Origin: Flavisolibacter longurius
GTDB taxonomy: Bacteria > Bacteroidota > Bacteroidia > Chitinophagales > Chitinophagaceae
DNA length: 64,000 bases
Assembly (NCBI GenBank): GCA_013327885.1
Contig: JABUMY010000020.1
Location: 57,503-121,502 of the forward strand
Reading direction: 5' to 3'
Part shown: positions 53,565-62,971 of the stretch, one piece after another
How positions within the stretch are numbered: the stretch's first letter is position 1
How the letters are laid out: the number at the start of each line of letters is the position of its first letter
Made by a program: the position numbers and the translations under genes
The notes under the pieces: generated by a model
What the model was told of the DNA's origin: nothing
Databases searched by the model: none
The model's input: the letters and a program-made list of their open reading frames with translations, nothing else

Positions 53565-53705
53565 TTGTTGCCCCGTCATTTACGGCGGGTTAAAAATAGT
53601 TGTTTAAAAAAGTAAATAGTGGCTTTAGCCAAACCCTTCGGTTAAAACCGCTATGAACAGAGAAACTTTTCTATTGAGCAACCCCGTGCTGAAGCAACGG
53701 GGCAA
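53565..53705. repeat. 141-bp palindromic REP-like element, full-length copy 2
   Basis: The outer left arm at 53565-53590, an inner TGGCTTTAGCCAAAC palindrome near 53619-53653 and a right arm at 53678-53705 (ACCCCGTGCTGAAGCAACGG) match the plan and length of 9869-10008. The inner hairpin has more mismatches than copy 1, so it is older or less constrained. Confidence 0.75.
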
Positions 53706-53811
53706 GGGAGGAAAACAAAAAACCTAACAGGTCAAGTTGTTCAGTACAGCTAAGCCTTGCTGTTTTCCGCCGCCTCCCTCTACAGCCTTTTTAATCCAGC
53801 ATATAGTTTTC

Positions 53812-53848
53812 CGTTTCACTTCTTACGTTTGACGTTTCACGCCTCTAT
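53812..53848 (-). repeat. Short heptad tract, tail AACG
   Basis: On the minus strand three to four units such as TGAAACG and TCAAACG occur in 7-nt phase. They belong to the RACG family seen at 9740, 26197 and 28601. They lie beyond the terminator rather than at the stop. Confidence 0.55.
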
Positions 53849-53875
53849 CAGCGACTTTATTTCAATTTACCAGAA

Positions 53876-53907
53876 CAAAAAAAACGGGCACAAGGCCCGT
53901 TCTTTTA
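53876..53907 (-). terminator. Terminator of the outer membrane protein gene
   Basis: AACGGGC pairs with GCCCGTT around a 5-nt loop. On the minus strand it is followed by a long U run, 18 bp after the stop. Confidence 0.87.
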
Positions 53908-53924
53908 TCAATCATTCTTAGTTG

Positions 53925-55367
53925 TTAGAAGCCTACTACTGCTTCGATCACGTATCCGTTGAATTTACCACCAGAGCGATAGTCGGAGTTGGCTACACCA
54001 GCAGCACTGCGCAGGTTTTCAAATCCTTTGTATTTCTGGTTTACGATCTCTGCTTTCAGCAACACGTTTCTTGTCATGAACCAACCGGCTGCAAAAGAAG
54101 TACGGTCGATGTTCACTTCTTCGAAAGTATTCCAGCCTGTGTAAGTGGCAACAGTTGAAGCATTCACGGCAGTTCTCAGCAAGTCGGCTTTTACAGTGTT
54201 GTAACGGCCACCTATGTAGAAGTTTTCGTTTTTGCCAAAGCGATAGATCAGTTCACCAGCCACCTGGGTCATGTTCCTGTCATTCAGTTCGGTTTTGCCA
54301 CGGCCTTTTGCTGTTTCATAGGTGCCAAAGAACTCGAGGCCACCGGCTTTGATCAAGCTGTTCAGCATAACGGCAGTGATTTGTTTGCTGAAGCCAGGGT
54401 TAAAGCGACCGGAAGAATACATGGCAGTTCCGGCTTTTACAGTACCATCGGCTGCGTAGTAAGTTTCCATGGTGTTCTGGTAGTTAGAACCGGTGCGGTC
54501 GCCGCTGTACAGGGTCAAACCACTACCTGCGTTGCTGCTGTTGGTGTACAAGCTACCAGACAGGCGTACTCTCAGTTTTTCAGAAAGGTTTTTGTCAAAG
54601 CCGCCTTTCAGGTAAAGAGAAGGGCTTCTTTTGGTGTTGGCATCTGTTACAAAGGTTCCGATCTTGGCTTCGCCAACAGAGTCAACGTGTCCTTTGATCA
54701 TACCGCTTGATGCACCCACCATACCAAACAGGCCATTTTTTTGAACATATACTTCACCACCAATTTCAGTAGCAAAGGCGTCAGCAATATTGCCTTCCAT
54801 GAAGGGGCTTGGCAGGGTGTGACCACCATCAGGGCGACGGAAGTGCGCATCACCGTAGTTGATTTCCATGTGACCCACTTTTACTGTAGCTACTTCAAAG
54901 ATCTTGTCAAGAAGCCGGCTTTTCAGGAAAGGTGTTTTGTCAATTTGAATGTAACCGCCTTTTACCCAGGCTTCGTTGTGGTGACGGGAAGACAGGTAGG
55001 TTGTTACGTTCATGCGGATACCGTCGGCCAGTTGCACATCGGTAAAGAGGTTGGCCTGGGAGGTCATAAAGCCGGGGGCAATTGGATACAATCTGTTAGC
55101 GCCGCTTCCTGTATTGTTGATGGCCGTGTTCTTGTGCTCAATGTTCTGGTACTGCATGGTAAAACCGGCACCGAAGCGAATGCGTAAGCCATCAAAAGGA
55201 ATGGTATCGGCAGCTTTGGAGGTTTCAAACGTATTGACACCTCTTTTATCATATGGATTCCAGTGTGAAGGTCTTTGGTAAACTTCTTTGTCTGTATTCT
55301 GCGCCTGAGAGGCAAAAGGCAGGGCGGCAGCTAGCAGGAGTGCGAGGGGAAGAAGATTCTTTTTCAT
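53925..55367 (-). CDS. Outer membrane beta-barrel (porin-like) protein
   Basis: This 480-residue protein has a signal peptide (MKKNLLPLALLLAAALPFASQAQ) followed by alternating amphipathic strands through to the end. It terminates in YVIEAVVGF with a final aromatic residue, typical of outer membrane barrels. GYIQIDKTPFL, VKVGHMEINYGDAHFRRPDGG and MFGMVG-like loops resemble Bacteroidota porins without a named family. It is 74 bp downstream of the YceI gene, so the two may be cotranscribed. Its ligand is unknown. Confidence 0.75.
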   Translation of the reverse strand: MKKNLLPLALLLAAALPFASQAQNTDKEVYQRPSHWNPYDKRGVNTFETSKAADTIPFDGLRIRFGAGFTMQYQNIEHKNTAINNTGSGANRLYPIAPGFMTSQANLFTDVQLADGIRMNVTTYLSSRHHNEAWVKGGYIQIDKTPFLKSRLLDKIFEVATVKVGHMEINYGDAHFRRPDGGHTLPSPFMEGNIADAFATEIGGEVYVQKNGLFGMVGASSGMIKGHVDSVGEAKIGTFVTDANTKRSPSLYLKGGFDKNLSEKLRVRLSGSLYTNSSNAGSGLTLYSGDRTGSNYQNTMETYYAADGTVKAGTAMYSSGRFNPGFSKQITAVMLNSLIKAGGLEFFGTYETAKGRGKTELNDRNMTQVAGELIYRFGKNENFYIGGRYNTVKADLLRTAVNASTVATYTGWNTFEEVNIDRTSFAAGWFMTRNVLLKAEIVNQKYKGFENLRSAAGVANSDYRSGGKFNGYVIEAVVGF

Positions 55368-55441
55368 GGTAATAATTTTATTCAGGTTAGAATTAGTTCG
55401 GAAACGGACCGGTGTTTGAATTGGTATTGATTTAAGATTGA

Positions 55442-56020
55442 TTAAAAGCGTACGTTGTAGTTGATGGTCAGGTCATCGTAAACTTTCATTACACCCAGCA
55501 TGTACTTAGGCGCACTCATGCCGAACTCTGAAAATTTAATGTTCTTGCTGCCGCTGAGGGTATAGCTGCCATCGGCTGCTTTCTGGCTGTTGGCTACCAG
55601 TGTAATATCCCTGGTGTTTCCGGAGATGGTAAGCTGGCCGCGCAGGGTCATTTGCGAACCACTGGGTGTTGCACTCAACAGTTTGAAAACAATGTTGGGG
55701 AACTTTTCTGCTTTCAGGGCGTCATAGGCTCTTGTGTTCAGCAGGCCTTCGTCGCTCTTCAGCGATTTCACCGGCATGGTGAAGGTCAGGGGCTGAATGC
55801 CTTCCAGCAGTTTTGTGCTGGGGTCAACGGTAAAGTTAGCTTCCATGTTGTTGCCGCTCGACTTCATCGTCCATTTGTGAATGTTAGAGTTACCCAATAA
55901 TGTTATCTCGTACGAAAAGGATTTTTTAATACTTTGTGCATTCAGTTGGCTGGTTGCCAAAACAACTGTGGCCGCTATGAGGAGGAGGCGGAGTGCTTGG
56001 CTGAGGAGATTCTTTTTCAT
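55442..56020 (-). CDS. YceI-family exported lipid-binding protein
   Basis: This 192-residue protein has a signal peptide ending at LNAQS and the YceI lipocalin-like beta barrel: GNSNIHKWTMKSSGNNMEANFTVD, LTFTMPVKSLKSDEGLLNTRAYDALKAEKFPNIVFKL, LTISGNTRDITLVA and FSEFGMSAPKYMLGVMKVYDDLTINYNVRF. YceI proteins bind isoprenoid quinones or other lipids in the periplasm. It precedes a porin-like gene on the same strand. Confidence 0.9.
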   Translation of the reverse strand: MKKNLLSQALRLLLIAATVVLATSQLNAQSIKKSFSYEITLLGNSNIHKWTMKSSGNNMEANFTVDPSTKLLEGIQPLTFTMPVKSLKSDEGLLNTRAYDALKAEKFPNIVFKLLSATPSGSQMTLRGQLTISGNTRDITLVANSQKAADGSYTLSGSKNIKFSEFGMSAPKYMLGVMKVYDDLTINYNVRF

Positions 56021-56430
56021 GATGCTGCGTTTTATTGTTTGGGATGTTGTTGTTTGATAACAGGACGAAAGTAGAGTTGCCGGCTACCGATTTCTATGAG
56101 ATAGATATTCTGCCCGACTGATTATTGTTGGCCGCTTTATGAGAAAAGTCATGTTCGCGGGTAGGCAGTAGGGAGAGATTGTTTTCAAAGACTACTTTAG
56201 CCGAAGCCTGCTTCGGGGCCTACCGGAAAGTGGTGATATAAATCCCTGTAAGAATTAGGGTGCAGCCCTGAAAAGTGAAGGAGAAGCATTCGTTAGTAAA
56301 GACAGGCATTGCCGGTGCAGGTATTGACCTTACCGAAGGTGGAAGCGTTTGGACTGTTTACAGGCCATTTGTTGCCAGCGTAAGCTGTCGCCGGAACTGG
56401 TTTTGGGCCGGGCTTGTTTTGCCTTTGGTC
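56021..56430. other. Non-coding interval with small palindromes
   Basis: This 410-bp space has a GAAGC-CTGCTTC-type hairpin near 56205 and AGGGTGCAGCCCT at about 56257. The latter recurs in the REP cluster at 43410. The forward ORF across 56275-56622 is mostly antisense to the beta-lactamase and is not supported. Confidence 0.5.
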
Positions 56431-57228
56431 TTAGTTGATGGCGTTGAGCTGGCGGAGGATCGCTTTCGTAATGTTCTTCCTGCAATTTCCAAACCCGGTG
56501 TTGATCGCCGAGCGGCGTTTGATGATTCGCGTCGCAAAAAAGTAAACCTCGTTTTTATTCGTTACATAACCAACCCACCATCCAATGTCGTTACCTTGCC
56601 ATTTTGTCCAGCCGGTTTTTGATCGCATGGTATAATCCTGCGTGACTTCGGTTATCATCACCCTTTTTAAAATAGCGATGTTGCGTTTTGAAAAAGGAAC
56701 CGCATTTTTGTGGACTTTCACCAGGAAATCGACCTGGTTTTTAGGCGAAATGGCAAACGATCCAAAGTTCCAGAAGTCTGTCCCTTGTTCGGTCATACGT
56801 AAATTGCCATACCCACATGCTTTTAAGTAATGCAGGTATTTTTCTTTCCCAACTTTCTTCGCCAGCTCAATAAATACCCAGCCGGCAGACTCCTCAAAGG
56901 CTTCTTTGACCGTCATATCCCGGTATATTTCCGGCCGGTAGCCATAAAGCGTGGTGTCTGTACTCCCTGGCCATTTTACAATGGTATTTTCATCTTTGAT
57001 TGTGCCCGTTTGAAGTGCAATGAGTAAGTGGATAACCTTGAATGTTGATGCCGGTAAAGTTTCCCTGTTGGCATCTGCCGTATCGCTGACATACCATTTT
57101 TGATTGTGAAAACCATAGACGATACTACTTCCCTGGATATTGCATTCCTTGAATGGTGTCACAAAATCAACCTGTCCGTAAAGTGTGGAGCAGAAACAGA
57201 GAAGGACCGGTAAAAAATAAATTTTCAT
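56431..57228 (-). CDS. Class D (OXA-like) serine beta-lactamase homologue
   Basis: I chose the ATG at 57228 (MKIYFLPVLLCFCSTLYGQ, a signal peptide) rather than a frame opening 174 bp upstream. The 265-residue protein has active-site Ser61 and Lys64 in PASTFKV, YGN at 140-142, Trp153 in the omega region, SKTGW with KTG at 204-206 and WWVGYVTNKNEVYFFA. The second motif, normally SxV, reads SAG at 114-116. It would hydrolyse beta-lactams in the periplasm, but Gly instead of Val alters the pocket next to the carboxylated Lys. It is monocistronic. Confidence 0.9.
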   Translation of the reverse strand: MKIYFLPVLLCFCSTLYGQVDFVTPFKECNIQGSSIVYGFHNQKWYVSDTADANRETLPASTFKVIHLLIALQTGTIKDENTIVKWPGSTDTTLYGYRPEIYRDMTVKEAFEESAGWVFIELAKKVGKEKYLHYLKACGYGNLRMTEQGTDFWNFGSFAISPKNQVDFLVKVHKNAVPFSKRNIAILKRVMITEVTQDYTMRSKTGWTKWQGNDIGWWVGYVTNKNEVYFFATRIIKRRSAINTGFGNCRKNITKAILRQLNAIN

Positions 57229-57598
57229 ACCACAGAATTGTTCTAAAACTCTTGCCTGGTGTTTATGGCTCTGGAAGAAGCCATATTTCATGCTACTGGT
57301 TACAATTGACGACACAAGTATAAAACCTCTTTCCCGATTATTAATTGAATCGGCCGGTTCTTTCCAACGCCGGGTGAGGGAGAACGTTTTTTCGCTTTTC
57401 AACCATTCGCGTTTCGTAATGGTAAGCAGAAGGCCTTTTTATAATCGTTGGACTTGGATTGATGTAGTTGAGAAAACATGAGCAGCACATCCAACAGTTG
57501 ACAGCCTGTTCACAAAAACACCTGTCAGGAAGGATTCGCTGTCAACTGTCAACGCAAAGGAATACCAGCCGTTTCCCTGTCAGTCGATACGTTGTTAC
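57229..57598. other. Non-coding interval
   Basis: This 370-bp space has no supported gene. Near 57540 a TGTCAAC unit is repeated in 7-nt phase, and a related inverted TTGACAG lies at 57498. To its right the base composition becomes more AT-rich. Confidence 0.45.
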
Positions 57599-58576
<978 letters not shown>

Positions 58577-58653
58577 TTATTGATTTTAAATGTGACACCA
58601 CAAAAGTTCTCTAATAAAAAATGAAGGCACTTGCCAATTGGCAAAAAAGGATT

Positions 58654-59223
58654 TTAGCGGATATTTTTCCGTATTCTACTCAAAGAGGATTGTGTGATTC
58701 CCAGGTAAGAAGCGATGAATGTTAAAGGCACACGGTTTACCAGTGTGGGGAATTTTTGAATGAAATCGAGATAGCGTTCCGTTCCGTCTTGCGAAATCAG
58801 CTCGCTTCTTCGCGCCATTTTTTCGCTATGATGTTTCGCTATGATTTTGTGAACAATATTGTCCCAGCCAATGATGGTGTCGGAAATTTCTTTCCAGTCT
58901 TGCCTGGAAAAAACAACCAGTTTGCAGTCCGTGATGGCGGAGAGATATTCGGAAGGCGTATAAATTTCGTCAATTGTATTTCCCGGTAAAATCAAATGGT
59001 TTTCGTCAATAAAGTAACGTGTAATTTCTTCGCCCTTGTTGTTGTAATAATAAACACGAAGAACACCATCGGAAAGAAAGCCAATTTGCCTGACTGCTTT
59101 ACCTGCTTCCCAATAATAGTCCTCTTTGTGCAACTCTATTTCTGACGCCTTGCTTTTAATAAGGTCAATTTGCTGGCCGTTCAGATTGCCAAACAGTAAA
59201 ATATAGTCAATAAATTTCTCCAT
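58654..59223 (-). CDS. Crp/Fnr-family transcriptional regulator
   Basis: This 189-residue protein has a cyclic-nucleotide-binding-like domain (10-120, YYWEAGKAVRQIGFLSDGVLRVYYYNNKGEEITRYF) and a short C-terminal helix-turn-helix (PLTFIASYLGITQSSLSRIRKNI). No Cys set for an iron-sulfur cluster is seen. The small-molecule ligand is unknown. It is probably a local regulator of the adjacent aldo/keto reductase. Confidence 0.9.
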   Translation of the reverse strand: MEKFIDYILLFGNLNGQQIDLIKSKASEIELHKEDYYWEAGKAVRQIGFLSDGVLRVYYYNNKGEEITRYFIDENHLILPGNTIDEIYTPSEYLSAITDCKLVVFSRQDWKEISDTIIGWDNIVHKIIAKHHSEKMARRSELISQDGTERYLDFIQKFPTLVNRVPLTFIASYLGITQSSLSRIRKNIR

Positions 59224-59344
59224 TCGGCAAAGTTAGAAATCGCAGTCTGCCTTTTATTTGACATTTGGCAAAAGTGGAGGGTGCGGGCCTGATCAGTTGG
59301 TTCTTTAAGCGCCACCGGCTTCTAGAATGGCTGGTAACGGAAAA

Positions 59345-59456
59345 GGTGTTTATGCAGCAAGGGAATTAGATATCCTAATGCATCACTACCGTTCCCTAAA
59401 GCAAAATAGAATTAATTGGTTGAATTTTCAACTGAAGCCCTTATTGCATAAACACC
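59345..59456. repeat. 112-bp element bounded by 19-bp inverted repeats
   Basis: GGTGTTTATGCAGCAAGGG at 59345-59363 and its near complement at 59438-59456 (17 of 19 positions) bound an AT-rich core. It could be a small MITE-like element or a recombination-site-like hairpin in the acquired region. Confidence 0.6.
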
Positions 59457-59605
59457 ATATCACCTGCAGTCTTTTATAGTTCGAACCCCACATCACTCAC
59501 TTTTTCTGCCTTTTTCTATAATCGCTTACTTAGTTCCTAATCATACATTGTTATTGTATTATGTTTAAACAAACCCGGATAACCTGAATATCCATTCCCT
59601 CAAAC

Positions 59606-59637
59606 AAAAAATCACAGGTCGATCGACCTGTGATTTT
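59606..59637. terminator. Perfect palindromic terminator
   Basis: AAATCACAGGTC and its complement flank a central GATC, with A/T runs on both sides. It lies 15 bp after the stop of the minus-strand AhpD-like gene. Confidence 0.87.
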
Positions 59638-59651
59638 CGGTCATTGCAATC

Positions 59652-60104
59652 TTATGCAAGACTTTGTCCTATCAGTAGGTGGGTGCTTAGTACAACCCTG
59701 TTCCAAAGATTGATGGTAATAACGGCCGTTATAATATCTGCAATTTGCGTTTCGCTGAAAAATTGCAACGCGTTTGTGTACGTGTCGTCTGATAATCCAC
59801 TTTGATGAATTAATGTTATCTCTTCCGTTATAGCCAACACTACGTTTTCTTCTTCGGTAAAAATACCTTCGGCTTCTCTCCAGGCATTCAACAAAAAAAT
59901 ACGCTGGTTCGTTTCGCCATTTTTAATTGCGTCTTGCGTATGGATGTTGATACAATAGGCACACCCGTTGATTTGTGATGCACGGATTTTAATAAGTTCC
60001 TTGGTTGTTTTGGATATAGAACACTGTGAAAGATAGGTTTCTAAACCAATCATTGCTTTTAGCGCATTGGGAGCTGCTACTTTAATGTTGAATCGTTTTT
60101 GCAT
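59652..60104 (-). CDS. AhpD-like carboxymuconolactone decarboxylase family protein
   Basis: This 150-residue all-alpha protein has the AhpD core with Cys48, Cys51 and His55 (GCAYCINIHTQDAIKNGETNQRIFLLNAWREA). These form the peroxidase-type redox site. It likely reduces peroxides or handles thiols in the cytosol. The gene lies 68 bp downstream of a Crp/Fnr regulator on the same strand, the second such pairing in this region. Confidence 0.92.
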   Translation of the reverse strand: MQKRFNIKVAAPNALKAMIGLETYLSQCSISKTTKELIKIRASQINGCAYCINIHTQDAIKNGETNQRIFLLNAWREAEGIFTEEENVVLAITEEITLIHQSGLSDDTYTNALQFFSETQIADIITAVITINLWNRVVLSTHLLIGQSLA

Positions 60105-60172
60105 GGCCTAATTCTTTTAAAATTGTTCAATGCAAAGCTGGCAAATGAGAGAACGAAAAATCTTAAACTGGT

Positions 60173-60748
60173 TTAAGAAATACGCTTCTTACGGATTTCG
60201 CTTAAATATTCGGGTGTGAATCCCAAATAGGAAGCGAGTAGGTACTGGGGAATACGTTGTGCAAATTCGGGATACCTTTCAATCGACTGATAATAAAACT
60301 CTTCTTTGGAAAGAGAGTAAAGATATTTAATACGCATTTGGGCTGCGGCGTAAGCCCGCTGGTAGACAAAACGGAAATAGCGTTCCATTACCGGAAATGC
60401 TTTTACAAGTTTTTCCTGATTGTCTTGTGTGATACAAAGTAGCTTAGATTTTTCTACCGCTTGGATATAAAATTGAGAAGGAATCTTGCGTTCGTAAGCA
60501 ATGTTGTCGGTCATCCACCAGGTTTCTATGGCAAATTCGGTGGTTTGTTCAATACCTTTTTCATTGATGTAAAACTTTCGTAGCAAGCCGCTCAATACAA
60601 AGTAATGGTGTCTGCAAATATGTTCTTCCTCTAAGAGGTTTTCTTTTTTAGCTACATTCTTGATGTCAAAGAATTTTTGAATTTCATCAAATTCTTCGTT
60701 AGAAACTTCTGCGAATTTGTCTATGTGTTTTTTAAAAGTATCCAACAT
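60173..60748 (-). CDS. Crp/Fnr-family transcriptional regulator
   Basis: This 191-residue protein has an effector domain with ENLLEEEHICRHHYFVLSGLLRKFYINEKGIEQTTEFA and a compact C-terminal HTH (RIPQYLLASYLGFTPEYLSEIRKKRIS). It is related in plan but not close in sequence to the regulator at 58654. It probably controls the AhpD-like gene just downstream. Confidence 0.9.
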   Translation of the reverse strand: MLDTFKKHIDKFAEVSNEEFDEIQKFFDIKNVAKKENLLEEEHICRHHYFVLSGLLRKFYINEKGIEQTTEFAIETWWMTDNIAYERKIPSQFYIQAVEKSKLLCITQDNQEKLVKAFPVMERYFRFVYQRAYAAAQMRIKYLYSLSKEEFYYQSIERYPEFAQRIPQYLLASYLGFTPEYLSEIRKKRIS

Positions 60749-60907
60749 TTGGGCTTTAGGAGTGCTGGTTGTAAGATTGCAGGTAACGGAAAAGATGTTG
60801 CTGTCAGTAGGTGCATTTGAAAAACTGCAGCTTCACTTTCATCATGTTGCTCATTAAAGATAATTGGTTTAAAACATATTCGTCAGCACCTAATGCAGCG
60901 AAACCAT

Positions 60908-61348
60908 GTTGTGCGAACCCTTTCCTTGTTGATGGCACTTACTTTTTAGTACCAGCTGTTCCAACATATCCACGGCGCAGAGAAATAATTTTTAGTGCCT
61001 AACGGCACCTAAATCTTCAGGTTTCATTCATTCCAATAAGTGCTTCGAAGAACTTTGTTTTGCTTGTCCTTCATTCTATAATACCAGCGTGCTAACAAAA
61101 ATGTCACAATAAAGGATAGAATAAATAGCAACGCCCAATTAATCAAAAAGATGTTTGTCTGTCGGAGGTATTCACTTCGTAAGAAAAAATGATATCTTCC
61201 TGCTTGTCCACCTGATATTAGAAGTGAAGAAACAAAAGCGAAAACATATCCACGACGTAGATACTTTCGTTCGGTTCTCTTTTTCTTAAATACTTTTTCG
61301 CCATTCACTTTCTTATGATTCTGATTTGGTGCTAAGGTTTCGCACAAC
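60908..61348. repeat. Segment bounded by inverted GTTGTGCGAAACC-like sequences
   Basis: GTTGTGCGAACC at 60908-60919 and GGTTTCGCACAAC at 61336-61348 are inverted copies differing by one inserted base. They flank the small membrane-protein gene, with further similarity (GGTGCTA / TAGGTGCT) just outside. This resembles a mobile gene cassette boundary. Confidence 0.5.
61024..61308 (-). CDS. Small two-helix membrane protein, unknown
   Basis: The reading frame can open at 61362, but that start lies inside the flanking repeat. I prefer the GTG at 61308, giving about 94 residues. A basic N-terminus (KKKRTERKYLRRG) precedes a first hydrophobic segment (YVFAFVSSLLISGG) and a second (LINWALLFILSFIVTFLLARWYY), with a charged tail. 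I do not recognise the family. It is bounded by inverted repeats and lies next to an IS. Confidence 0.5.
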   Translation of the reverse strand: MNGEKVFKKKRTERKYLRRGYVFAFVSSLLISGGQAGRYHFFLRSEYLRQTNIFLINWALLFILSFIVTFLLARWYYRMKDKQNKVLRSTYWNE

Positions 61349-62971
61349 GGCAGAGTGTGCAAAAAGGGTACTCTGCGGGCTTAAAGGTATTCAGCAGGTA
61401 CGAGAGTTCAAAGGATGGTAGCTTTGCAGGTCTAAACTGCTCTTTATGGCGTATGTTCAGGGTACCCACCGAGGGCAAACGGCCATTTACTGTCTGGAGG
61501 ACTTCATTACTCCGGATGCTGCTGTGCGGGTGGTGGATGCGTTTTGTGAGGGGATTGATTATGTAGCATTGGATTTTAGAGGCAAGTTCACCAATGACAA
61601 CTGCCGGCCGTGTTATCATCCTTCGCTCTTGCTTCGGCTCTACATCTATGGCTATCTGAATGGCATTCGCTCTTCCCGCAAACTGGAAGCCGAGTGCCGA
61701 CGGAATGTAGAGGCCATGTGGCTTTGCAACAACATCCAACCGAAGTATCATACCATTGCCGACTTCCGCAAGCGGCACCCGGAGCAGATCCGAGAAGTAT
61801 TTAAGCAGTTTGTTTCGCTCATGTGCAACTGGCGCCTGGTAGGCCGCAAAACCGTAGCCATCGACAGCACCAAGTACCGGGCCCAGAACAGCCGCAAGAA
61901 CAACTACAATGAAGATAAACTAAAACGGCACCTTGCCTATATTGACCACAAGGTGAGTGATTACCTCCAGGAGATGAACAACATCGACCACAAGGAGAAA
62001 ACAAAAGCAAAAGACTTTAAACGCCTCTTTGAACTCACCCGGGACAAAGAAAAGATGCTTGAGCGCAGGCAGCAGTATAAGCAGTTACAAAAGCAACTAA
62101 AACAAAGTCCAGACACCCAGATAAGCACCGTGGATCGGGACAGCCGCTCCGTGCCACACAAGACCGGCATTATCGAAGTCTCCTACAGCACTCAGGTTGC
62201 CTGTGATGCTACACACAACCTGGTCGTGCATTATAAAGTGACCAACGAAAACGACCGCAAAGCCCTACATCCCACCGTCCTTTGTGTCAAAGAGGCCATG
62301 AATCTGGCACAGGAATCACCAATTGTCGCATTGGCGGATAAGGGGTACTTCAATGCCGAACAGCTCCATGCCTGCAAAAAAGATAACGTGATTACGTATG
62401 TACCCTCTACGTACAACCGCTCCAAAGATGCTATCCCGGTGAAAGGCTACCACCTGGCAGACTTCCGCTATCATCCCAACAACGATACCTATACCTGTCC
62501 ACAGCGACACACGCTTACCTCCAATGGCCACTGGTACATCAAGGTGTACAACCGAAGTGAAAAGACAAAAAGCTATTCCCGGTTCAAACACTACAAGACG
62601 GACAAATGCCTTCACTGTCCTGTAAAGCATTTATGCACCGTGCTGAAAAGAGGGCGGGTCATCGAACGCAGTGAATATGCAGAAGCCGTGGAAGCAAACA
62701 ACAAACGAATAAAAAAACACAAAGACATCTACCTGCGCCGCCAGCAAATCGTAGAACATCCTTTCGGCACCATTAAACGATGGTGGGGCTATAGCTACAC
62801 GCTATTGAAAGGACTAAAGAAAGTTAGCGCAGACTTAGGACTGGTGTACCTATGCTACAACCTCAAACGGGTCATGAATATCCTGAGCGTAAAAACAATG
62901 ATGAAAAAGCTGAAACCGGCGGGAATTTGAAAAGAAAAACGAAAGAAAATCTTCGTCTACACGCTGCCGTT
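61346..62971 (+). mobile_element. IS1182-family insertion sequence (ends tentative)
   Basis: The transposase gene is bracketed by AACGGCAG at 61346 and its inverted copy CTGCCGTT at 62964-62971, with GTGT also shared further inward. A CAC triplet abuts both outer ends and could be a short target duplication. The left end overlaps the inverted repeat of the neighbouring segment, so the exact boundary is uncertain. Confidence 0.55.
61446..62930 (+). CDS. IS1182-family transposase
   Basis: This 494-residue DDE transposase has an N-terminal DUF772 domain (about 40-125, YHPSLLLRLYIYGYLNGIRSSRKLEAECRRNVEAMWL). Catalytic residues are Asp140 (VAIDSTKYRAQNS), Asp298 (VALADKGYFNAEQL) and Glu437 (QQIVEHPFGTIKRWWG). 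A Cys-rich stretch (CPQRHTL, CLHCPVKHLC) is typical of the family. It appears full length and free of frameshifts, so it may be active. Confidence 0.95.
   Translation: MAYVQGTHRGQTAIYCLEDFITPDAAVRVVDAFCEGIDYVALDFRGKFTNDNCRPCYHPSLLLRLYIYGYLNGIRSSRKLEAECRRNVEAMWLCNNIQPKYHTIADFRKRHPEQIREVFKQFVSLMCNWRLVGRKTVAIDSTKYRAQNSRKNNYNEDKLKRHLAYIDHKVSDYLQEMNNIDHKEKTKAKDFKRLFELTRDKEKMLERRQQYKQLQKQLKQSPDTQISTVDRDSRSVPHKTGIIEVSYSTQVACDATHNLVVHYKVTNENDRKALHPTVLCVKEAMNLAQESPIVALADKGYFNAEQLHACKKDNVITYVPSTYNRSKDAIPVKGYHLADFRYHPNNDTYTCPQRHTLTSNGHWYIKVYNRSEKTKSYSRFKHYKTDKCLHCPVKHLCTVLKRGRVIERSEYAEAVEANNKRIKKHKDIYLRRQQIVEHPFGTIKRWWGYSYTLLKGLKKVSADLGLVYLCYNLKRVMNILSVKTMMKKLKPAGI

Larger units (their letters stand above)
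53535..53924. other. Non-coding interval between convergent genes
   Basis: This 390-bp space holds the 141-bp palindromic element, a short heptad tract (53812-53848) and the terminator of the minus-strand gene. I see no ORF. Confidence 0.65.
59224..59651. other. Non-coding interval with an inverted-repeat element
   Basis: This 428-bp space holds the inverted-repeat element at 59345-59456 and the terminator at 59606-59637. A GGTAACGGAAAAG sequence just left of the element recurs at 60782. I see no gene. Confidence 0.55.

Noticed and set aside
60880..61350. Integron attC sites
   Set aside because: GCCTAAC-like and GTTGTGC-like sequences are present, but the order and spacing of RYYYAAC and GTTRRRY boxes do not fit, and no integron integrase is in the window. 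I kept only the neutral description of inverted repeats.
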